This document shows positions 1 through 4,944 of a stretch of 5,669 nt of DNA, piece by piece. The position numbers were made by a program, and so were the translations under genes. The stretch comes from Rickettsiales bacterium (GTDB lineage: Bacteria; Pseudomonadota; Alphaproteobacteria; Rickettsiales; Rickettsiaceae). A model generated the notes under the pieces. The model ran no database searches, was not told the DNA's origin, and saw nothing but the letters and a program-made list of their open reading frames with translations. The stretch is taken from the NCBI GenBank assembly GCA_947508155.1, contig CANNRM010000049.1:1-5669 (forward strand). Direction: 5' to 3'. Each line of letters starts with the position of its first letter. Positions within the stretch are counted from its first letter, which is position 1.

Positions 1-530
1 GCAATACCAAAAGCCATGATGAGTTTTACCACGAGCGACAAATATTCACTGATTTTTGCCTCTAAAACAATTGGCGTTATACCACTAGTCATTTCAAAAC
101 TTATGAAAAAACTCCAGGCCTTCGGTATCACAAAATAAAAGACAAATAATCCACCAATAATGAATAAAACAGGCGATATTGACAGTAAAATTCTAGCTAT
201 TTTTCTTTCGGCAACATAGAGACCAGGTGAGATGAATAAATAAATTTCCAAAGCGATAATTGGCAAAGAAAGTATAAATCCAGCAAAAGTGCTAAGCGAT
301 AAATATGTAAAAAATGCCTCTGTCAAACCAGTATAAATTATACGTCTTGTATCTATACTGGAATCGACTAATGGCTGGAGTAAAAATTGGAAAATCTCAC
401 CGCTAAAATAATAGGATACAACAGAGGCTAAAAAGAAAAAAATCAACGTGATTGTAAGACGCTTTTTTAGCTCACTAAAATGCGATGCAAAAGAGTATGT
501 TTGTAATTTATGGACAGATTGTTTTGACAT
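1..530 (-). CDS. tatC: Sec-independent protein translocase subunit TatC, 3' end outside window
   Basis: TatC is the polytopic inner-membrane receptor of the twin-arginine translocase, which recognises the RR signal peptide together with TatB. I translated this stretch by hand. The frame is open from the ATG at 530-528 to the window edge, giving 176 complete codons of a protein usually about 250 residues long. Residues 17-25 (HFSELKKRL) match the conserved N-terminal motif, with Glu20 in the place of E. coli Glu15. Residues 67-76 (TGLTEAFFTY) and 98-109, with Phe99, Pro102 and Glu108, match the FIAPALYxxE region. Hydrophobic segments fall at about 26-42, 77-100 and 114-136. An in-frame TGA lies eight codons upstream, so this ATG is the first possible start. 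The first 23 nt overlap the end of the PIN toxin gene, and a GGAG sits 11 nt before the ATG, inside that gene. Identity is confident; the missing C-terminus lies to the left of the window. Confidence 0.95.
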   Translation of the reverse strand, partial: MSKQSVHKLQTYSFASHFSELKKRLTITLIFFFLASVVSYYFSGEIFQFLLQPLVDSSIDTRRIIYTGLTEAFFTYLSLSTFAGFILSLPIIALEIYLFISPGLYVAERKIARILLSISPVLFIIGGLFVFYFVIPKAWSFFISFEMTSGITPIVLEAKISEYLSLVVKLIMAFGI

Positions 531-915
531 CCTGCTGTGCGCTCCATTTCAGAATTTGTCGATCTTTCGTTACTAAAGTTGCTTTGTGACATATTGCTGT
601 CGCTGTGATTATTCTGTCAAAAGGATCACCATGAAAATTACCAGGAAGCGAAGTACTAAGAGCGGCAATTTTAGGTGAAATATCTACGACAGAAAAACCT
701 TTCATATTAGCTATAGATTCTAAAAAAAATTCCGTAGATTCTTGAATGTCGATCCGCTTCTTAGATATAAGCATTGAAATTTCCCATAAAGTAACAGAAG
801 ATAAAACTACCCCACTAGTGTTTTTAGCAGAAGTAATTAGATCTATCATTTGATTTGAGAACTTTTTGTTGTCATTAAGTAAATACCAAAGCAACACATG
901 GGTATCTAAAATCAT
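508..915 (-). CDS. PIN-domain ribonuclease toxin, VapC type
   Basis: This 135-residue protein has the complete PIN-domain acidic set: Asp4 in LDTHVLLW, Glu45 in TLWEIS, Asp97 and Asp100 in GDPFDR, and Asp118 in TKDRQIL. The LDTHVLLW opening and GDPFDRIITATA block are typical of the Sll0205-like branch of VapC toxins. These are Mg-dependent RNases that cleave RNA when not bound by antitoxin. The start ATG overlaps the stop of the upstream antitoxin-like gene by 4 nt (ATGA), the usual toxin-antitoxin coupling. Its 3' end runs 23 nt into tatC. All catalytic positions are present, so the toxin looks intact. The RNA target (tRNA, rRNA or mRNA) cannot be told from sequence. Confidence 0.92.
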   Translation of the reverse strand: MILDTHVLLWYLLNDNKKFSNQMIDLITSAKNTSGVVLSSVTLWEISMLISKKRIDIQESTEFFLESIANMKGFSVVDISPKIAALSTSLPGNFHGDPFDRIITATAICHKATLVTKDRQILKWSAQQDVKTICP

Positions 916-1142
916 TTTTTAGCATCCCACGCTTCACCCCAATCTATATCAAGTGGAGAAACTATATCACCAGTAATCTTAAATCTACCTTTAAAAGATG
1001 CATGTATAGCGTCTTCCCGCTTGCCGCGCAAAGCCACAACTTTTGCTCCATTTGTATTATCTTGAGCAGCAGAAAGCTTGGTTGTTACAGCCACAGCTTT
1101 AACATTCTGTGTTTTAATATTTTTTATAGATGATACAGCCAT
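912..1142 (-). CDS. Small antitoxin-like protein paired with the PIN toxin
   Basis: This 76-residue, lysine-rich protein lies directly upstream of the PIN toxin, overlaps it by 4 nt and has its own promoter, which is the layout of a type II antitoxin. Residues 33-46 (AKVVALRGKREDAI) recall the VVIxRxGKPVA strand of Phd/YefM-family antitoxins. Residues 50-73 (FKGRFKITGDIVSPLDIDWG, then EAWD) recall the C-terminal toxin-binding tail of antitoxins paired with PIN proteins. The N-terminal 30 residues lack the usual Phd helix pattern and are instead rich in Val, Ala, Lys and Gln, so DNA binding is uncertain. An SD sequence AAAGGTGG at 1147-1154 supports the ATG at 1142. The antitoxin role rests mainly on position and the C-terminal pattern; the family name is tentative. 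Confidence 0.72.
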   Translation of the reverse strand: MAVSSIKNIKTQNVKAVAVTTKLSAAQDNTNGAKVVALRGKREDAIHASFKGRFKITGDIVSPLDIDWGEAWDAKK

Positions 1143-1146
1143 TTTG

Positions 1147-1154
1147 CCACCTTT
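1147..1154 (-). promoter_or_regulatory. Strong ribosome binding site of the antitoxin-like gene
   Basis: Read on the minus strand this is AAAGGTGG, ending 4 nt before the ATG at 1142. It is the best Shine-Dalgarno match in the toxin-antitoxin-tatC run. The toxin start has only a weak GGGA. That difference would favour excess antitoxin over toxin, as expected for such pairs. Confidence 0.7.
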
Positions 1155-1169
1155 TAGTTATTTACTGTG

Positions 1170-1180
1170 GTTATTATAAC
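1170..1180. promoter_or_regulatory. Perfect 11-bp palindrome over the -10 box, possible operator
   Basis: The sequence GTTAT-T-ATAAC is an odd-length perfect inverted repeat that covers the whole -10 hexamer at 1173-1178. Antitoxins and toxin-antitoxin complexes commonly repress their own promoter by binding palindromes at this place. The arms are short and AT-rich, and part of the symmetry comes from TATAAT itself, so the operator role is an inference. Confidence 0.4.
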
Positions 1181-1201
1181 ACCCCTAATATAAGGCGTCA
1201 A
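1173..1201 (-). promoter_or_regulatory. Sigma70-type promoter of the toxin-antitoxin-tatC run
   Basis: On the minus strand a TTGACG -35 box (1201-1196) is followed after exactly 17 nt by a perfect TATAAT -10 box (1178-1173). This predicts transcription starting near 1166 and a leader of about 24 nt before the ATG at 1142. It is the best promoter match in the window. It lies in the 78-nt gap after the kinase gene, so the toxin-antitoxin pair and probably tatC can be transcribed independently of the upstream operon. Confidence 0.8.
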
Positions 1202-1220
1202 TATGATCTTTTTGCTCATT

Positions 1221-1775
1221 CTACTTCCCAATAAACTCCAATATCTTCTTCGCACAAGCCACTGCATCCATTTCCGCCGTGTTCACTGTTAAATCATATG
1301 TTGTTTTGTGCAATCTATGAAACATACCACGCGCGCATCCTAATATCCTATCACCCCGATCTTTCTCACGTTGTTCTAACGTCTCCAAATCACACATGAC
1401 ACCTACATAACATACATCATGACCCCTTAGGGCTTCTTTATAGCGCTCTATCTCCCCATCGAATAGGCATTCATCTACAATTACATCAAGCCCTCTATTA
1501 GAAAGTAGAACAACAGTATCAGGAATTGATTCTGCGAGTTTTTTACCCATTGTAGATGCAGTAATTTCTGTCACAAATTGTCCATGTTCATTCTTGCTTT
1601 GAGTAAACAAAAAACCTTCTGATGATTTCCCATCCATGCCCCAGAATTTAGTGTGAATCATATCAATAAACACATCAATACCAAGCTGCATCCACATTTT
1701 ATCAGAGATATTTTGTATAGCTTGTGCAATAGATGTTTTTCCAGCAGATGTAGATCCATTTAATAATATAATCAT
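1221..1775 (-). CDS. Chloramphenicol-phosphotransferase-like P-loop kinase
   Basis: This 184-residue protein has the length and layout of the chloramphenicol 3-O-phosphotransferase (CPT) family known from Streptomyces venezuelae. The Walker A loop is GSTSAGKTS at 7-15. GIDVFID at 32-38 places Asp34 where CPT has its catalytic base. A Walker-B-like strand IVDEC lies at 99-103, the RGDR lid arginines are at 140-143, and the HxxxYDLTVNT block lies at 156-166. The family transfers phosphate from ATP to a small-molecule hydroxyl; some members inactivate antibiotics and many have unknown substrates. It is the last gene of the five-gene operon, and its ATG shares one base with the stop codon of the LysE-type gene (TAATG), so translation is coupled. 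Fold assignment is firm. Chloramphenicol as substrate is not implied. Confidence 0.85.
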   Translation of the reverse strand: MIILLNGSTSAGKTSIAQAIQNISDKMWMQLGIDVFIDMIHTKFWGMDGKSSEGFLFTQSKNEHGQFVTEITASTMGKKLAESIPDTVVLLSNRGLDVIVDECLFDGEIERYKEALRGHDVCYVGVMCDLETLEQREKDRGDRILGCARGMFHRLHKTTYDLTVNTAEMDAVACAKKILEFIGK

Positions 1776-2383
1776 TAAAATAATAACCTAGCACCTATAA
1801 CCAACAGAATCACACCTGTAACTCTATTGATCCAATGCTCAATTGAACTAACTTTTTCACGTATCTTTTTACTAGATAAAAATATAGCCACAATACTATA
1901 CCAAATGAATGTCTGGAAGAAAATTATTACCCCAAATACTACTAGCAATAATATAGGCATTTCAGGTTGTACCACGGCTGTAAACATACTTGTCAAAAAA
2001 AGTATTGCCTTTGGGTTTAAAATACACGTGATAAAACCAACTCCAAAAGCGGCTCGCGCTGGAATATCATCTTTATGGGATAGGTTACCGATAGATTCAT
2101 GCCTTGCCTTTGCAGTAACCCCTTTATATCCGATATAAATCAAATAACTGGCACCAATATATGTAAATATCTTCAAAGCATAAGGGTTATTAATCAGTAA
2201 TTCCCCTATGCCGAACAGAATATACGAAGTATGAACTATGGCCCCGCACGCTATACCTAAAGCCGTTAGAACCGCAGTTTTGCGCGAATATGTAAGACTA
2301 TTCTTTACAATCAGGGCAAAATCTGGCCCTGGGCTTATAAGCGCCGCCATGAATAACGTCATTAATGTGAGTATTGAATTCAT
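1775..2383 (-). CDS. LysE/RhtB-family amino-acid or metabolite exporter
   Basis: This inner-membrane protein of 202 residues is the normal length for the LysE/RhtB/ThrE-type efflux family. The family signature SPGPD is at 17-21. The GYKG stretch at 85-88 and the GFITCILNPKAILF block at 116-129 are also characteristic. Hydrophobic segments lie at about 4-26, 37-60, 70-88, 113-137, 143-170 and 186-202, consistent with six membrane spans. A charged loop at 90-110 separates the halves. Members export amino acids such as lysine, threonine or homoserine, or related metabolites, and the substrate cannot be read from sequence. The start overlaps the stop of the SRPBCC gene by 4 nt (ATGA). No strong SD is visible, so translation probably depends on coupling. 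Confidence 0.9.
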   Translation of the reverse strand: MNSILTLMTLFMAALISPGPDFALIVKNSLTYSRKTAVLTALGIACGAIVHTSYILFGIGELLINNPYALKIFTYIGASYLIYIGYKGVTAKARHESIGNLSHKDDIPARAAFGVGFITCILNPKAILFLTSMFTAVVQPEMPILLLVVFGVIIFFQTFIWYSIVAIFLSSKKIREKVSSIEHWINRVTGVILLVIGARLLF

Positions 2384-2802
2384 TTTTTCTTTCTTGTAAG
2401 TTGGACGAGATTATCAGTCTGCACAGCAGTTTTGGCAACTATTTTTCTTGCAACCAGAAAAACCCATACCCATTTCAGCCAACCTTCAACTTTCATTGTG
2501 GTTATAAGCTTTAAGCCATCGGGTGTTTCCTCAATTTCATGCGTACCATACATTTTAGCGCCAGGAAATGTAGTACAATCGGTAAATTTTTTACCTTTCT
2601 CTACTTCTATTAGCTCTATTTGAGCAAGTGGAGCGCCTTTAGGCTTAAGAGCAAAAAAACTTCCTTTTTCAAACCGACCTTGCAATTTGCAATATTCAAC
2701 ACCGGGGTTCCATTCATGCCAATTGTCAATATCAGCCCAACGATCCCAAATGTCTTTCGCTGAAGCATTTTGATAGATTTTAGTATATGTTCTTACCCAC
2801 AT
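2380..2802 (-). CDS. SRPBCC (START-like, polyketide-cyclase-type) protein
   Basis: This 140-residue soluble protein fits the SRPBCC/Bet v 1-like fold, which has a large hydrophobic ligand cavity. The N-terminal strand plus helix (residues 3-24), the DIDNWHEWNPGV segment at 24-35 and GRFEKGSFFALKPKG at 42-56 are the recurring polyketide_cyc2 pattern. The strand KLITTMKVEGW at 98-108 leads into a long C-terminal helix, which is unusually rich in Trp and Val at 108-121 and ends in four basic residues. Such proteins bind or transform lipophilic compounds; no catalytic residue can be assigned. The start ATG lies 10 nt inside the end of the alkylation-repair gene, with a good GAGGT SD six nt upstream. 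The function is unknown, but the operon suggests a role in handling a toxic small molecule. Confidence 0.8.
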   Translation of the reverse strand: MWVRTYTKIYQNASAKDIWDRWADIDNWHEWNPGVEYCKLQGRFEKGSFFALKPKGAPLAQIELIEVEKGKKFTDCTTFPGAKMYGTHEIEETPDGLKLITTMKVEGWLKWVWVFLVARKIVAKTAVQTDNLVQLTRKKK

Positions 2803-3500
2803 AGATTTACCTCATTTTTTTTCATATATCTTGCCCTCTCTTCTGGTACAAACCTTTCGATCGCATATCTAAGTGCCGTACGCGGCATAACAAGTCGATG
2901 CTGATCCAAAAATTCACGTAGCACAGAGACATCCTTTTTGCCGACTTCTCGAAGCATCCAACCCGTAGCTTTATGCATTAGATCGTGTTTATCGTCTAGT
3001 AATGCCTCAGCCAACCGAAGCGTATCCTCAAATTCATTATGCCTTATGAACCACCATGTTGCAACCATTGCTACACGCCTCTCCCATAAATTATCTGAGC
3101 GTACGAGGTCATATAATATTGCTCTATCTTTATCCAAAAGATGCTTACCCACGATATAATGCGCCGACACATCAACCAAGTCCCAGTTATTAATATGAGC
3201 TGTATGTTGTAGGTAAAATTCATATATTTGGTGAGGATTATGATCATATTGTCTGATAAGAATTAGCAGCGCAAGGCATCGCTCTTCGTGTATTTTAGAT
3301 GTCATTAAATCTCTCAAATCTGGAAAAGAAAGATATGCGAAATCCTTCGCAACTTGTCTAATATGTGGTGTTCTTACGCCTATAAAAACATCACCTTCGC
3401 CATATTCTCCCGCTCTCAATTTAAAGAAACTTTCACAAGTTTTTTTACGCTCAGGAGATGAGAAAGATATCAGTGCAGATTTTGCTAATTTTGCGGACAT
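2793..3500 (-). CDS. AlkD-family DNA alkylation repair protein
   Basis: This 235-residue, all-helical HEAT-like repeat protein belongs to the DNA alkylation repair (AlkD) family. Members excise N3- and N7-alkylated purines without flipping the base. The subfamily blocks are clear: GEYGEGDVFIGVRTP at 31-45, INNWDLVD at 103-110, LWERRVAMVATWWFIR at 138-153, HDLMHKATGWMLREVGKKD at 172-190 and PRTALRYAIERF at 206-217. Trp106 and Asp110 have the Trp-x3-Asp spacing of the catalytic pair Trp109/Asp113 of Bacillus cereus AlkD. Arg141 or Arg142 and Trp181 are candidates for the other DNA-contacting residues. The length is normal. The start overlaps tatD by 16 nt, with GAGGT about 10 nt upstream. Glycosylase activity is inferred from family; some relatives are untested. 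Confidence 0.92.
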   Translation of the reverse strand: MSAKLAKSALISFSSPERKKTCESFFKLRAGEYGEGDVFIGVRTPHIRQVAKDFAYLSFPDLRDLMTSKIHEERCLALLILIRQYDHNPHQIYEFYLQHTAHINNWDLVDVSAHYIVGKHLLDKDRAILYDLVRSDNLWERRVAMVATWWFIRHNEFEDTLRLAEALLDDKHDLMHKATGWMLREVGKKDVSVLREFLDQHRLVMPRTALRYAIERFVPEERARYMKKNEVNLCG

Positions 3501-4264
3501 TTCGAAAATAACCTCATGAAATTTTCAGTAGTAACCTCAGCAATTTTACTAACTGGAAGCCCCTTAAGTTCAGCCAATATTTTAGCTACGTGCGCAACAA
3601 AAGCCGGCTCATTACGCTTCCCACGCATTGGTATTGGAGCAAGATAAGGCGAGTCAGTTTCTATAAGAATGCGTTCAAGAGGCACATATTTCATAGTATC
3701 GCGTAAATCTTCTGCATTTTTGAATGTGATAATCCCCGCGATAGAAATATAAAGCCCGATATCTAGTGATGCCGTTGCGAGTTCACGCGTAGAACTAAAA
3801 CAATGTATCAAGCCTGGATAGGGATTGGTTTTCATTTCTGAAGACATGATGGATATAGTATCTTCATCTGCATTTCTGGAATGCACAATTACTGGTAAAT
3901 TTGTTTGAGCAGATGCTTTGATATGGTTAATGAAAGACTCTTTCTGAATATCACGCTTTGAATATTCGTAATAATAATCCAGACCAGTTTCCCCGACTCC
4001 TATGACTTTTGGATGGTTGGTATAAGCTATAATTTCATCCACCGTGAGTAGTTTTTCTTTTTCTACTTCATGCGGATGAATGCCAAAAGATGCATAAATC
4101 TCAGGATAATCTTCCGCAATTTTAATGATACCAGCAAAATCGCTTGAACGCGTACAAATAGTTTGCATCAAGGATACTCCGGCAGCTTTTGCATTGGCAA
4201 TGACTTGTGGTAGATCCTCTGCAAATTCTTGCATATTTAAATGGCAATGTGAGTCTATTAACAT
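3485..4264 (-). CDS. tatD: TatD-family metal-dependent deoxyribonuclease
   Basis: This 259-residue TIM-barrel hydrolase carries the full TatD metal set: His6 and His8 in DSHCHL, Glu92 in GVGETGLDYY, His128 in VIVHSR, His154 in IHCFS and Asp204 in ETDSPYLAP. Family members are Mg-dependent 3'-5' DNA exonucleases linked to repair of oxidative damage and DNA turnover. The name is historical: E. coli TatD is not needed for Tat export, so the nearby tatC is no functional link. It is the first gene of the five-gene run and overlaps the AlkD-type gene by 16 nt. The start at 4264 is forced, because the metal-binding HxH lies before the next Met (residue 11), although no good SD is visible. All catalytic residues are present. 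Confidence 0.95.
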   Translation of the reverse strand: MLIDSHCHLNMQEFAEDLPQVIANAKAAGVSLMQTICTRSSDFAGIIKIAEDYPEIYASFGIHPHEVEKEKLLTVDEIIAYTNHPKVIGVGETGLDYYYEYSKRDIQKESFINHIKASAQTNLPVIVHSRNADEDTISIMSSEMKTNPYPGLIHCFSSTRELATASLDIGLYISIAGIITFKNAEDLRDTMKYVPLERILIETDSPYLAPIPMRGKRNEPAFVAHVAKILAELKGLPVSKIAEVTTENFMRLFSKCPQN

Positions 4265-4282
4265 GATTATTTCAGATATTTT

Positions 4283-4298
4283 GTATGATTATACATAC
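4283..4298 (-). promoter_or_regulatory. Candidate promoter -10 of the tatD operon inside an inverted repeat
   Basis: On the minus strand a perfect TATAAT (4293-4288) is framed by the inverted repeat GTATG/CATAC. This would start transcription near 4281, about 17 nt before the tatD ATG. The -35 region (around 4311-4316, CTATTT) is poor, so the promoter may be weak or activator-dependent, or the repeat may be an operator. The call rests on the -10 match and on its position upstream of the first gene of the run. Confidence 0.45.
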
Positions 4299-4306
4299 TT
4301 CTTGAA

Positions 4307-4323
4307 AGAAAAATAGTTTTTCT
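4307..4323 (+). promoter_or_regulatory. A-tract/T-tract dyad, possible UP element for the tRNA promoter
   Basis: AGAAAAA-TAG-TTTTTCT is a 7-bp perfect inverted repeat with a 3-nt centre, ending two nt before the -35 box of the tRNA promoter. Its A-run followed by a T-run resembles the UP element bound by the RNA polymerase alpha C-terminal domain, which often boosts stable-RNA promoters. It also covers the -35 position of the divergent tatD promoter. It could also be just an AT-rich spacer; a terminator is unlikely because of its position. Confidence 0.4.
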
Positions 4324-4325
4324 GC

Positions 4326-4353
4326 TTGCTATTTAATCAGTTATGTATATAAT
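4326..4353 (+). promoter_or_regulatory. Promoter of the tRNA-Glu gene
   Basis: A TTGCTA -35 box (4326-4331, 4 of 6 consensus bases) is followed after 16 nt by a perfect TATAAT (4348-4353). Transcription would start near 4360, leaving a leader of about 32 nt to be removed by RNase P before the mature 5' end at 4392. The GGTGAG just after the -10 box is G-rich, as in discriminators of growth-rate-controlled stable-RNA promoters. Confidence 0.6.
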
Positions 4354-4391
4354 GGTGAGTACCTTCTAGGTCATTAAAGTCTATAATTTAT

Positions 4392-4466
4392 GGCCCCTTC
4401 GTCTAGCGGTTAGGACATCACCCTTTCACGGTGGCGGCACGGGTTCGATTCCCGTAGGGGTCACCA
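4392..4466 (+). tRNA. tRNA-Glu (anticodon UUC)
   Basis: A full cloverleaf can be drawn. The acceptor stem is GGCCCCT (4392-4398) with AGGGGTC (4456-4462), including one G-U pair. The anticodon stem is TCACC/GGTGG around the loop CTTTCAC (4423-4429), with anticodon TTC at 4425-4427. The T arm is ACGGG-TTCGATT-CCCGT. The discriminator base is A4463 and the CCA tail is encoded (4464-4466). The sequence closely resembles E. coli tRNA-Glu, reads GAA/GAG codons and would also supply glutamyl-tRNA for tetrapyrrole synthesis if the C5 pathway is present. It is the only plus-strand gene in the window and faces fliE, with 21 nt between the CCA end and the fliE stop codon. Confidence 0.97.
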
Positions 4467-4481
4467 TTTACACGCAAATGG
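4464..4481. other. Short hairpin between tRNA-Glu and fliE, weak terminator at best
   Basis: CCATTT and AAATGG (4464-4469 and 4476-4481) can form a 6-bp stem with a 6-nt loop, in the only gap between the converging tRNA and fliE transcripts. The left arm includes the CCA tail of the tRNA. No T-run follows on either strand, so this does not qualify as a normal rho-independent terminator. It could slow polymerase or affect trimming of the tRNA 3' end. Confidence 0.3.
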
Positions 4482-4487
4482 ATGATA

Positions 4488-4940
4488 TTACAAAGGCATT
4501 TTCATAATATCTTCAAACGCAGCCAATACTTTATTACGAACAGCTACCGCTGTTTGAAGCACAGCTTTCGCCTCAGATGTCGCAGCTATAACTTCAGTTA
4601 AAGATGCTTCATTTATAACAGAACGCCTCTTTACATCCTCATCCTTTCTTACGGCATTAGCAATCGTAGAAAACATTGTCGCCGCAACATTATTATTGCT
4701 ACCTACATTAGCAGCACCAGCATTTTGTATTTGCTTAGAAAAAGCGATAATTTCCGCAGGATTCATTTTGGCAAAACTATTAAAGTTCTTATTTACCATC
4801 TTTTGAAATGACTCAGTCGCTTTAATGTCGCCCAAAGAGGTCATCTCCGCTTCTGGCAATTTAGCCTTCTGTGCACTTGTGGTACTGTAAGCATTTTGAG
4901 CCTGTAGTACGGCTGATGGATTTAATGCTGATATCGACAT
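4488..4940 (-). CDS. fliE: Flagellar hook-basal body complex protein FliE
   Basis: FliE sits at the base of the flagellar rod and links the MS ring and export gate to the proximal rod proteins FlgB and FlgC. The C-terminal 40 residues (about 111-150) carry the family signature: EASLTEVIAATSEAKAVLQ, then TAVAVRNKVLAAFEDIMKM with a terminal PL. The middle, about 40-66, matches the amphipathic SFQKMVNKNFNSF helix region. At 150 residues the protein is about 45 longer than the usual FliE. The extra length lies in an Ala/Ser/Thr-rich N-terminus and an Asn-rich stretch near 73-84. The ATG at 4940 has a good SD (AAGG seven nt upstream) and follows the flgC stop by 4 nt, so the start is well supported. 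It is the last gene of the flagellar run. Confidence 0.93.
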   Translation of the reverse strand: MSISALNPSAVLQAQNAYSTTSAQKAKLPEAEMTSLGDIKATESFQKMVNKNFNSFAKMNPAEIIAFSKQIQNAGAANVGSNNNVAATMFSTIANAVRKDEDVKRRSVINEASLTEVIAATSEAKAVLQTAVAVRNKVLAAFEDIMKMPL

Positions 4941-4944
4941 ATTA

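Noticed and set aside
508..1142. Mobile element carrying the toxin-antitoxin pair
   Set aside because: I saw no transposase, integrase, terminal inverted repeats or obvious direct repeats flanking the pair. Insertion before tatC remains possible but is not shown.
1827..2138. Plus-strand open frame of 103 codons
   Set aside because: It lies wholly opposite the well-supported LysE-type gene, and its product has no family features or upstream RBS. It is a reading shadow.
3485..4264. Functional link between tatD and tatC in Tat export
   Set aside because: TatD is a DNase not required for Tat transport. The two genes are about 3 kb apart in separate transcription units here, so the shared name is not evidence.
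4382..4387. TATAAT just before the tRNA gene
   Set aside because: A start site 6-7 nt downstream would fall inside the mature tRNA, and there is no -35 box at the right distance. The TATAAT at 4348-4353 fits better.
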